In this document: piece after piece, positions 55,336 through 64,000 of the stretch
Numbering within the stretch: the first letter of the stretch is position 1
How the letters are laid out: each line of letters opens with the position of its first letter
NCBI RefSeq assembly: GCF_020497125.1
Contig: NC_059075.1
Coordinates: forward strand, 35,686,003-35,750,002
Length of the DNA: 64,000 bases
Direction: 5' to 3'
From: Mauremys mutica
Lineage: Eukaryota > Chordata > Testudines > Geoemydidae
Made by a program: the position numbers and the translations under genes
Notes under the pieces: generated by a model
Database searches by the model: none
What the model was told of the DNA's origin: nothing
The model's input: the letters and a program-made list of their open reading frames with translations, nothing else

Positions 55336-55628
55336 GGGCAGGTCTACACTACCACTTAAATTGATGTAAATTACATCACTCGGGTGTGAAAAAGACACCC
55401 CCCTGTGCAATGCAAGTTACAGCAACCTAAGCACAGTCCACACTGGTGTTATGTTGGTGGGAGATGCTCTCCCATTGACATAGCTTCTGCCTCTCGCAAA
55501 GATGGAGTAATTATGTCAACAGGAAAACACTCTCCCATCTTCATAGAGCATCTCCACCAGATGTGCTACAGTGGTGCAGCTGCATTGGTGCAGCTGTGCC
55601 GATGTAGCGCTTCAATGTAGACCTGCCA
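55336..55628. mobile_element. PIF/Harbinger-type MITE (CACCC-hairpin subfamily)
   Basis: Left end GGGCAGGTCTACACTA, right end CAATGTAGACCTGCCA, flanked by TCA on each side (55333-55335 and 55629-55631). The interior has GATGTAAATTACATC, CACTCGGGTGTG and GACACCCCCCTGTG, related to 25138 and 62084. 293 bp, noncoding. Confidence 0.85.
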
Positions 55629-55631
55629 TCA

Positions 55632-56045
55632 GATGACTACATTCTTTTAAAAGAGCCATTCTCCCTCACCAATTTTTGGTACGGTATACTATCTCTCAAA
55701 GATGACTGGATACACTCTACACTATCCAGTTAGATTCATCTAGCTGAGAAAACCATGACATGTCCCTGTGGGCTCATTGAGTGTATTTCTCCATTTGTCC
55801 CATCTGCTAGAGATCAGTTACCTGCACACTCCAGCCATCCTGGCTAGAGCCTTACTGCAATGTAAAAATATGTGTACAAAGAGTACAGTTTTGGATTGTG
55901 GTGGATTGGCCTAAATGGCTTAGTCTTCACAGATTATCTTTCACCTCCTGCTAGACATAGCCTGTATATCAAATGCCTGCTGTCTTCCAGAGGTCTTTGC
56001 TAGGTGTTCTCTGCAGAGAGATCTTTCTGTTGAAACTTTTAACAG
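55632..56045. other. Gene-free stretch
   Basis: No gene or repeat recognised. Confidence 0.4.
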
Positions 56046-56046
56046 A

Positions 56047-56448
56047 GGGTATGCCTACACTATAAAGTTATATCAACCTAAGTTGCATTGAAGTAGAGCC
56101 ACCGCAGTACTTAAATAGCTTTTTTACACGTCCACACTATGCTCCTTGTGTTAGCAGTGTGCATCCTCACGAGGAGTGCTTGCACTGATTTAACTGTCAG
56201 TGTGGGACATTGTGGGATGGCTTCTGAAAGCCAGCAACAGTTGATGTAAGCAATGCAGTGTCTATATTGACACTGTGTCAACTTAACTACATCAACCTAA
56301 GTGCTACACCTCTCGTGGAGGTGGAGTTATTAAGTTGGCATAGCTGGCGAGTTACATTGTTGGGAGTAACATTTTAGTGGAGACACTTACAGAGTTAGTT
56401 GATGTAAGCTGCCTTGCGTCAACCTAATTCTGCAGTGTAGACCAGGGC
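56047..56448. mobile_element. PIF/Harbinger MITE related to the transposase-bearing copy
   Basis: Ends GGGTATGCCTACACTATA and (minus) GCCCTGGTCTACACTGCA. Right flank TTA; left flank AGA, so the target site is eroded. The left half (CACGTCCACACTATGCTCC, GTGTTAGCAGTGTG, GAGTGCTTGCACTGATTT) aligns with 62478-62545 of the element at 62418, which makes this a likely internal-deletion derivative. The right half has AGTTGATGTAAGC repeated at 56238 and 56397. Confidence 0.82.
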
Positions 56449-57526
56449 TTACCTGTTTCTGAGTCACTCAGTATGGCACATTTCAAAGGCGTGAAAATAG
56501 ATTCAATGTCTCTGAAATAACTAAAGAGTTTGCCTTGTATTTTGTTTCATTTTGTGTTGTTGCTGCCAACACTAAGTAAAAATCAGAAGCTTGTTAATGT
56601 ATTTTCCATAAACTGATTAAATGCTACCAAAGAAGTGCTCACCAGTAACTTTACCTGCTTTTAAGAACAATAAGTAAAAACTTAAAGTCGTAAGGATTTT
56701 GACTTCACAACTTAAAACAGAAAAAAAATTGTTTATCCCCTTTTTAGGTGTCATTTTGCCAAACTCCATTAGCATAAAAAATCAAGTAAGAAAAGACTTA
56801 ACTTTTCAATACCTAACTATTATTAAAGCAATTTTTCCTTCAATATTCTAAGGATTAGATTCTGCCCACCCTTACTCATTTTAAGTAGTACCTTACAACA
56901 CAACTAGTCACATTGATTAGGCTGACAGACTCAGACCCTAAGAGCCAAAGGAGCTGTGTACTCACATTAGGTTAGGCTGTTTTCTGGATTACATGCCCAT
57001 GCAAGGGAGCCCAAGACTCTATTTACCCCTCTGTGTGGGCTACCTGGACCTGGACCTTGGCTGCAGGCATTTAGGAATCAGTAAGCCCTACTCCTCTGAG
57101 TAATCTTGGCTCTCCCCCTATCACCATTGATCAGTGCATCTGAGCAAGCACAGGAGGTGATATAAATTGGTTCATATGCCACTGCATATCCAAGTCAGGC
57201 ACAAAGAGGAAGCATCAGAGGAATTGGAAGTTTCTCAGTCACACAGTGCCTCCACAGGCTACTCCTGGGTTGGTGCAACTTATGTACTACCCATTGCTTA
57301 GGGATGTGTTTAAAATCATGGTCTAGCACATTGAAGTCAATTGAACTATTTACTTAAGTAAGTGCTACTCAATATTAGTATGTGTTGCAGAAATGGGTGA
57401 GAGCCCAATCCAGCTGAATTCAACAAGTGTTCCATCACTGGCTTCAATGAGAGTAGAATAGGGACCCTGGACAGCATTGCAAGTGACAACACAGTTAACA
57501 TTCCAACTAGAGAAACAACAGATTAT
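56449..57526. other. Gene-free stretch
   Basis: AT-rich. 57330-57460 contains ATTGAAGTCAATTGAAC and GGCTTCAATGAG, relics of the palindromic family. No gene. Confidence 0.4.
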
Positions 57527-57534
57527 ATGACCAG

Positions 57535-57930
57535 CAGAGCTGCTTAGGAATTTTTTGACAAAATGTTTTTTTCATCTAAAAATATTGATTTGTTGAAACC
57601 AAAACTGTTAGCAGGAAAGTGTTGATTTTGATGAGTTTCCTGTTTTGAAAAAAATTGAAATTGACTTTTTCTAAATGAAAATGTTCCATTTGGGGGAGGT
57701 TGAAACTTTTCATTTTGAAATTTAAGTTAATTTATAATAAAAATGTAAAATAAAAAGATAAAATTAGAAATTATTAAAATAAAATGTTTTGATTAACCCA
57801 ATCAGATTTTTGTTTTCAGAATTGCAAAACTTTTGAGATTTTGACTTTTCATCCCAATTTGGGATGGGAAATGTTTTTGAAATCTCCACAATTCTCACAG
57901 GATGGAAAAATTATTTCCCATTGAGCTCAA
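57535..57930. mobile_element. Candidate AT-rich hAT-like element
   Basis: Ends CAGAGCTGCTTAGGAATTTT and (minus) TTGAGCTCAATGGGAAATAA look like inverted termini. Flanks ATGACCAG (57527-57534) and GTGACCAA (57931-57938) agree at six of eight. The interior is rich in GAAATTTT and TTTTCAT motifs, as in 58913-59221. Noncoding. Confidence 0.5.
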
Positions 57931-57938
57931 GTGACCAA

Positions 57939-58904
57939 GAACTAAATTATTTTCTCACTCCTTGAAATGATCCCTGTTGAACAAACATTGAGACACATTG
58001 ACAGAGAATGCTGTGTGAGAGAAATTTAAACTGCCTCTGCTCTCAGTTTTTGTTCTGTGGCTAGAGAAGTGTCAGTCAAGCAAATGTATTTTAAAAAATT
58101 TTAAATGAAATATTAAGCATCTTGCTTAGATTTAACAAGAGCTTTCCTTTCAAATACCAATTCATAATTAAAACCACATTTATTGAGGTTTAACAACTAC
58201 CATAAGTAAAAGATGCATATGTCTATTACTGGGGTTGCTAATCTTCAGTAAATGAGTGTGCAAACTGCAACAAGAGCTAACTGGCATCCATTTAACATTC
58301 TGTGCAACTTTCTTTCTCCAGCTGATCTCAGCTTTTCACCCATCAATAACCAACATTTTCCCAAGCATGTCTGACACAAGTTAAATTTTTGATATAGTGA
58401 TTCCCTTCATTGAGCCATTTAAATGTTATGCTTGAGCACTACTACACCAGCCACCCTTGAAAGAGAGAGGTAAGTGAAGTGGCACAGTGTAACAGATCAC
58501 AGATCATGTGGTTAGGAATAACTGGGTCTTGATTGGTACAAAAAAAATTACTCTAATAAATTATAGGCATGTCGTGACTATCACTCCATATTGGAAAAGT
58601 CTAGCAATCTTGACTTAATTCCATATAAACAGAAAAACAGTTAAGTCACCAATGAAAGATTCTCCTAGAAATTGTACAGGATGTTTTGGCTTAGTAGGGA
58701 ATTTAAAGACCAGGCCCTACATTTAGGTATATGAGGAAGAGATTCTGGAAAAATCCCATGCCCACTGACACCTTAGATTTGAACACTTACCTTTTGCACT
58801 GTATCTTGTAAAATATACAAGATCTAAGTGATCTTTTCTCCACACTCCACTTCCCCTCCTCCATATAAAATAAACCATCCAAATAAAAGCCAACAGTCCA
58901 GGCA
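57939..58904. other. Gene-free stretch
   Basis: AT-rich, nothing recognised. Confidence 0.4.
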
Positions 58905-58912
58905 TATGTATT

Positions 58913-59221
58913 TAGAGCTGGTCAAAAAAACAAAATTCCCGTCTGTGAAAAATTATAAGATTTTGAAATTTCTTGTCCCACATCAGGGTGAAAATAGAAA
59001 TCTGAGAATTTATCATGAAACAAAGTATTCAGAAATATTTTGTTTCTATGTTATTGTTTTGAATATAATATAATATAATATAATAAAAATGAAACATTTT
59101 GATAATTTCCCATCAAAATTTTTGATAAAATCAGTAAGTTCCTGCAAAACATTTTGATTTAATCAAATCAGCATTTTCCAACAGAAAAAATGTTTTGTTG
59201 GAAATTTTTCAACCAGCCCTA
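58913..59221. mobile_element. AT-rich hAT MITE (TAGRGCTGGT termini)
   Basis: Starts TAGAGCTGGTCAAAAA and ends TTTTTCAACCAGCCCTA, inverted partners. Exact 8-bp duplication TATGTATT (58905-58912 and 59222-59229). 309 bp. Contains an ATAAT microsatellite (59062-59085). Very different in composition from the GC-rich hAT MITEs in the same window. Confidence 0.92.
59062..59085 (+). repeat. (ATAAT)n microsatellite
   Basis: About five ATAAT units inside the hAT MITE. Confidence 0.8.
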
Positions 59222-59972
59222 TATGTATTGCAAGCAAAGAGGTGAACAGGAAGTAGCAGGTAAGTGGTACTATTTGGATTAAAGAAGTGCTGTTGTACTT
59301 CAGAAGTGGTGGCATTAGTAGGAGGTGGCTGGTGGCACATTCAGACTAATTAGAAGTAATTTATTTTCTGTAGCAGCAGAAGGAAGTGGATGTCAGAGAT
59401 GGATGTTGATAAAGACTGACACAGCAATGACTAACCAAAAAGAGTAGGAGAAATGGGAGACAATCATTGTCCATGTTAGTTTAAAAAGTAGACATCAATA
59501 AGCACAGGATATAATTTAGCCTGCAGCTATATTACCTGTGCTCCACTCAGGTCTCATAAACTAAGTATAATTGAATTTTGTATTTGTATTGGATGGGAGC
59601 CTGCAAGAAAAAGATCAGGGTGCTGCAAGAAGTTGACGTGATGAGCTAGTAGCATTAGAAGGTGTCATTACTGATTTGATGCCTAAAATGCAATGGCTTC
59701 TCTGCTAAACTATAATCCCGAAGTGCTAATCATTTATGGATATTAAGGATCCTGTGGCACTATTAATAAAATTTGAGGTGTTAACCCTATTGTCCTGGCC
59801 AAATTCAAGTTTGGTAACTTTACCTTTTAGCTGCCTAAAATTATCTATTCAGTTTCAATAGGCTACCATATTCAATAGGCTCTCCTTCATTTCCTTTCAT
59901 AATCTGTTGTAGTGTCTGTAGTGTTGCAAATGTGCTTTTAACAACTGCAATGTTCCATTCCAGAGATGGCTG

Positions 59973-60040
59973 CATAGATTCACAGATTCCAAGGGCAGAA
60001 AAAAACATTACGATCATCTAGTCTGATCTGTAATATCAGA
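59973..60040 (-). mobile_element. CR1 LINE 3' end fragment
   Basis: ATAGATTCACAGATTCCAAG, GGCAG and GATCATCTAGTCTGATCTG are the complement of the CR1 3' UTR end. Heavily truncated. Confidence 0.7.
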
Positions 60041-61536
60041 GGGAGGTAAGGCAGTGCCTGTAAATACTGTGCAAAGTGCTTTCAGATGAGAAGTATAATA
60101 TAAATTATGAACATTCATCTTGTAGTTTGACAGTTATTAATTGTTTAGGATAGAAAGTACTCCTATAATAGTAGTTGTGGATGCACATATAAATGTAATG
60201 GGTCAATCTCTGAATATAAATATGTGCTACACACAGAAATGCATGCACATACACACATGCACAATTTAGAGCTTTGAAATAAAAATGTCTCAAATTATGA
60301 GGAAATAACTGAGTCATTCATGGAACACTTGATCATTCCTCATTGTGTTCGGTAATAAGATGTAATAGTTGCTTCACGTGAAAAAGCCATCAGGTGTTAC
60401 AAGACAAATGGAATATAAAAGCAGTGTTTGGAAGGGGGAGGAGGGTTGTCAAAGACTGAATGTACCTATTGAATCTCAGTAATTGCAACTTACTGCTTGA
60501 TTTAATGAAAGCTACTGAATAAAGGAACCATCACCAAGACTCATGTTCCAATTTGTACTATACCCTTCTCTGTCTTCCACAGTCATGGTCACCATTTCTA
60601 GCAGAGAACCACTTCCTTCTCTTCTTCCTCACTTACTCTCATCTGCGTGCATTTTCCACACCATTAGTGGGGGCAGTCAAAAATGACCGCTGCCAGATAT
60701 AGGCTTTGAAGTTAACAGGCTTGCAATTGACTCATCTTTGGAGAGACTGAAAAGATATAACCATGAGTTTGCTCAAAACTCAGTGCATTTTTATGCGTCC
60801 TAGAAGAAAGATTTGACCTTTGTTATATAGAAGATCTTGCCATCTGAGCTACTTGTAGACAGAACATTTGTTCATGGTCTGTGAAGTTGTTTACAGCTTC
60901 TATTCTCTCTCTCTCATGCAATCACAAAATGGATTCAGACTAGTTAGTGAGGCCTCATTTTTCATACAAAGCACTTTGTTGCTAATAATATAGTCACAGG
61001 GACAGGAAAGTGCTGTTTTCATCACCCTCCGCTCTTCAAGTTACACAAGTCCCATGCTGATGATGGCATTGGTAAGGAATCAGTAGGATAAACATATGGT
61101 ACAAAAGCTCTCCACTGAGGTGATAATTCTTTTCATTGTTAACTGTTGCTGTGTCATTAACTTTTTCTGTCTTGGTTATTTTTTTCTGGCTCTTTTGTTG
61201 CGGTTGAGAACTAGCTTATTCTAAAAGTAGAAATCAATTAAATTAAATTAAGGACTGAAATTAATAGTGGGACAAATTTCAAAGCAAATGAGTTTTGAGA
61301 CAGAAAAAATTTGAGACAGAAACAGCTCTGGATTCTGGTTGGGACTGGAAACTGAAGTGTCCAATTACCACAGGAAAGTTAGTTCTCATCTGTGGGCATG
61401 TCAGGACTGACTGGAAGTAGAAATTACCAAGAAAACCTGTTTCCATTGATTTCTAATTTAATTTTTTGTAACTGACTCTAGAATGCAATCTAGAACTAGT
61501 TAAAACAGTTGGGGTAGTGGAGTCCAGAGGAGTTCT

Positions 61537-61558
61537 TTGTTTTGTTTTGTTTTGTTTC
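61537..61558 (+). repeat. (TTTTG)n microsatellite
   Basis: About four TTTTG units. Confidence 0.75.
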
Positions 61559-62059
61559 GAAAATATGAAAAAAAAATGAAATGTTTGTTTTAAAAGTTTC
61601 CATGTTTAAAAAATTCCTGAAAATTTTAGAGATCACAATGTAAGGATAGACAGACAAGTAGACAGAGGTTGGGAAGGAATGAAATGCTTTTTTCAGGGGT
61701 GTGTCTATGTGTGTGAGGATGAGGCCATGACACTGCTTTCCCGCCAACACACATCTGTCAGTAGAGCTGGGATAGCATTGGGGTTAGGGGTACATGCTTC
61801 ACCTTATAATAGGTCAGGTTTTTTTTTTTACTTTGTGGTCCAACAGCACCCCCAAATCCACAGGATCTGGCTTTCAGAGGCCCTGACTGAGCAGCCCTAG
61901 CTCCCATTGGCTTCAATGGAAGTTGTGGGTGCTCAATTCCTATCAAAATTAGACTCACAAATGTCTTAGGAGACGTCTCCTGCAGCTGGACATTTCTGCA
62001 CAAACTCCGACTACAGCCAGTGCTTTTAAGCCACAATATGTCTCTGTGTTTTTGTATAT

Positions 62060-62079
62060 GAGAGAGAGAGAGAGAGAGA
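62060..62079 (+). repeat. (GA)n microsatellite
   Basis: Ten GA units directly beside the left end of a Harbinger MITE. Confidence 0.85.
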
Positions 62080-62083
62080 TTCA

Positions 62084-62332
62084 GGCCATGTCTACACTAC
62101 AGGCACTACACCTGTACACTACTGAACCTATGCTGCTGTAGCACAGACAATTTGTACAGGAATGGAAGGGTTTTTTCCTTCCTCAAGTGGTGGTAGCTGG
62201 GTTGAGAGAGGAATTCTTCTACTGATCTACCTGCATCTACACTGGGAGCATAACAACTGTGCTCAGGGGGGTGGATTTACCCCTGAGTGCTGTAGCTCTC
62301 TTGACCTAATTTTTACGTGTAGGGATCAGGCC
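62084..62332. mobile_element. PIF/Harbinger-type MITE (CACCCCTGAG-hairpin subfamily)
   Basis: Ends GGCCATGTCTACACTACA and (minus) GGCCTGATCCCTACACGT. Flanks TCA (62081-62083) and TAA (62333-62335). The interior has GGAATGGAAGGGTTTTTTCC, GAGGAATTCTTCTACTGA and the hairpin GCTCAGGGGGGTGG..TTTACCCCTGAGTG, shared with 25138. Only 85 bp from the next Harbinger element. Confidence 0.83.
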
Positions 62333-62335
62333 TAA

Positions 62336-62417
62336 GGGTAAAATTTTCAAATGGACTTAAGTGATTTGGGAACCTAAGTTAGATTTTCAGAAATTACTTA
62401 AGCACTTAGGAGTCTAA
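62336..62417. repeat. Half copy of the TTTTCAAA palindromic repeat, target of the Harbinger insertion
   Basis: AAAATTTTCAAATGGACTTA, TTGGGAACCTAAG, TTTTCAGAAATTACTTAAGC and CTTAGGAGTCTAA are the left part of the repeat seen at 32107. The Harbinger element begins right after its TAA. Confidence 0.55.
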
Positions 62418-62799
62418 GGCCAAGTCTACACTACAGTTATGTTGACGATCATAAGTTGCTTTAATAACAGTGATTGTGCACGTACACACAACACTCCTTT
62501 TGTCAGCAGAGTGTGTGTGTCCACAGTCATTGCTCTTGCTTTGATAGAGAGAGCGTTGCATCATGGGTAGCTATCTCACTGTGCAATTCACAACCCTCTG
62601 TCACCCTCTGCCACTGGGAGCACTGGGAACAGAACACAGTGCATCATGGAGACTTCCTGCCATCCCATAATGCAGTTATTTCCATCTCATTATTCCATGG
62701 GCTTCCTACTTCATTTTGTGCCATTTTTCTACAGCCCTTGAACCCCCTGTGCCTTCCATCTCTGCCTGACAGCAAGAATCCTGAGCTACTGAGCAGTCT

Positions 62800-63767
62800 G
62801 TGGTGAGCATTCTGAACACAAGGAGGCTGGTCCTGCAATATTTCATGAGCTGCGAAACAGACAGTGAATCGGTGATGCCTGCCCTCCTGTCTGCCATGGA
62901 AACAAATAATTCAAGATTGCTGCTGGCGTTCAAAGTACAGCTTGCCATGGTGGACAACTGGTCCTGGACTTGGGACACAAGCACTGAGAGGTGGGATCAC
63001 ATCGTGACGCAAGTATGGGATGGCAAGCAGTGGCTGCAGAACTTTTGGATGCACAGATCCATCTTCCTGGTATGCAGAGCTCACACCACAACTGTGGCAT
63101 AAGGACACCAGAATGAGAGCTGCCCTCATCATGGAAAAGCAAGTGGCAATCACTGTGTTGAAGCTGGAAACTCCAGAGAAAATCAGTTTGGAGATGGCGA
63201 GTCCACCTTGAGGGTTGAGGTGATGCAAGTGTGCAGAGCCATTAATCACCTCCTGCTATGAACGACTGTGACTCTCAGGAATGTGCAGGAAATAATTCAT
63301 GTCTTTGAGGCAAGGGGATCTCTAACAGTGATGGGGCAATAGATGGAAAACATATTCTAATTTGGGCCCCCAATCATAGAATCGGAAGGGACCTTAGCAG
63401 GCCAATGCTCAAACCATTGAGCTATCCCTCCCCCCAGTCATCTTGTGACAGAGTACATCCATCAAAAGGGCTACTTCTCCGAGGTCTCGCAGGTGCTGGT
63501 GGATCACTGGGGCCATTTCAGAGACATCAATCCAGGCTGGTCAGGGAAAATGCATGATGCATACATTTTTCGGAACACTGGACTGTATAGAAAGCTGCAT
63601 GCTGGGACTTTCTTTCCAGACCAGAAGATTCCAGTGGGGGATGTGAAAATGCCAATAGCGATCCTTGGAGACCCTGCCTACCCCTTTCTCCTGTGACTCA
63701 TGAAACCTTACACCCGGAACCTAGACAGCAGCAAGGAGTGCTTCAAAAACAGGCTCAACAGGTGCCC
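62800..63767 (+). pseudogene. HARBI1-type (PIF/Harbinger) DDE transposase, degraded
   Basis: Family role: the DDE nuclease that excises and inserts PIF/Harbinger elements at TWA sites, normally with a Myb-like partner protein. Seen in order: an N-terminal part with WDTSTERWDHIVTQVWDGKQW (62970-63033), then after a frame change HKDTRMRAALIMEKQVAI (63099-63152), then VEVMQVCRAINHLLL (about 63217-63261) followed by a stop, then after the SINE EYIHQKGYFSEVSQVLVDHWG, MHDAYIFRN, GTFFPDQKI and ILGDPAYPFLL (63445-63693), a TGA where the family has Trp, and LMKPYTRNLDSSKE. At least two frameshifts and three stops. The first catalytic Asp region (GGAIDGTH-type) is lost near the SINE, the middle HDA motif is present, and the last acidic motif is missing because the reading diverges after 63767. 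The gene is dead. Confidence 0.88.
63371..63436 (-). mobile_element. Cryptodiran tRNA-derived SINE, internally deleted
   Basis: The minus strand reads GGGGGGAGGGATAGCTCAAT, GGTTTGAGCATTGGCCTGCT (the tRNA-related head with an A-box-like TAGCTCAATGG), then jumps to AAGGTCCCTTCCGATTCTAT, the family's 3' tail, which resembles a CR1 end. The tRNA 3' half and the middle are missing. Similar flanks (CCCCAATCAT near the left, CCCCAGTCAT at the right) suggest an imperfect target duplication. It lies within the Harbinger transposase pseudogene, so it inserted into an already or subsequently dead copy. This family is reported from hidden-necked turtles. Confidence 0.78.
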
Positions 63768-64000
63768 AGTAATGTGTCTTTATGTGATGCATTTATGTTA
63801 TTGCATTAGTCCAGGCAATGTTTACTTGCCACCTTGAATGACCCCTGTAGTGCTTCCTTCCTGAGTGTTAATTATACTAAGCAAAGATTCCTACCTATAG
63901 CCACTATATTTCCAAGTTAGTGCTGACCAATGTGTGTATGTCACAAAGAAAGACTAATTTTATTTCAAAGACTCAAGTGTAATAACAGGACAAAACACAA
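63768..64000 (+). other. Noncoding tail of the Harbinger element, or flank
   Basis: After the transposase homology ends, the sequence is AT-rich without coding potential. I cannot tell whether this is internal Harbinger DNA joined by deletion or an unrelated insertion. Confidence 0.4.

Larger units (their letters stand above)
59230..62057. other. Gene-free stretch
   Basis: AT-rich DNA; the CR1 scrap at 59973 is listed separately. TTTTG repeats lie at 61537-61558. 61900-61960 (CTCCCATTGGCTTCAATGG, GGGTGCTCA) is a palindromic-family relic. No gene. Confidence 0.4.
62418..64000 (+). mobile_element. PIF/Harbinger transposon with transposase remnant, right end beyond the window
   Basis: Left terminus GGCCAAGTCTACACTACAGT after TAA (62415-62417). 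The subterminal part has GGTAGCTATCTCACTGTGCA (62567-62586), also in 29679-30559, and a region shared with 56047-56448. It encodes the HARBI1-type pseudogene at 62800-63767. A SINE fragment is inserted at 63371-63436. Sequence after 63768 is noncoding; the right terminus is not in the window. Confidence 0.85.

Noticed and set aside
63396..63436. tRNA gene on the minus strand
   Set aside because: Only the 5' half of a tRNA-like sequence is present and it is fused to a SINE tail, so it is a SINE head and not a functional tRNA gene.

Overview
This window looks like gene-free, transposon-rich genomic DNA from a reptile, most likely a cryptodiran (hidden-necked) turtle. The evidence is the repeat content. 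It has several CR1-type LINEs, a short copy of what looks like the tRNA-derived cryptodiran SINE (63371-63436), many hAT and PIF/Harbinger miniature elements, MIR-like ancient SINE remnants, and an AT-rich background broken by GC-rich islands that are themselves transposons. I found no host protein-coding exon, no functional tRNA or rRNA gene and no CRISPR array. The only protein-coding remnants I recognise belong to mobile elements: CR1 reverse transcriptase pieces and one dead HARBI1-type transposase.

Layout. 1-218 is the end of a hAT element. 2.4-3.8 kb is a CR1 (+) interrupted by a second CR1 in the opposite orientation. 5.7-6.8 kb holds two copies of a retroposed repeat with the TTAGTCT core, one of them a near-perfect hairpin, on either side of a Harbinger MITE. 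9.8-12.0 kb has two GC-rich nonautonomous DNA elements. 15.3-15.9 kb is a CR1 3' end. 17.2-24.6 kb has three palindromic hAT MITEs with exact 8-bp target duplications, one sitting inside a Harbinger MITE. 25.1-34.6 kb carries five more Harbinger MITEs, two more hAT MITEs, a CR1 fragment and MIR-like pieces. 35.6-38.7 kb is a long minus-strand CR1 split by an LTR-like element, which in turn contains a hAT MITE. 39.2-40.6 kb has a GC-rich hAT-like relic and a solo LTR with a 5-bp target duplication. 42-50 kb is mostly unique DNA with scattered relics and one more hAT MITE. 52.0-54.7 kb has a second hairpin retroposon and the longest plus-strand CR1, again carrying a hAT MITE. 55.3-64.0 kb has three Harbinger MITEs, two hAT-like AT-rich elements and, at the right edge, a Harbinger element that still carries a degraded transposase gene.

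How the parts relate. The Harbinger MITEs share the terminal GTCTACACT motif, and several have TAA or TTA target duplications. The transposase-bearing copy at 62418 has the same terminus and the same subterminal motif as the 881-bp MITE at 29679, so it is a plausible relative of the source that mobilised them. The order of nesting (CR1 within CR1, hAT within CR1, hAT within Harbinger, Harbinger within older palindromic repeats) gives a relative history: the MIR-like and palindromic repeats are oldest, then CR1 and Harbinger, then the hAT MITEs. The LTR insertion also postdates the CR1 it split. Boundaries given with target duplications are exact reads from the sequence; other boundaries are approximate.
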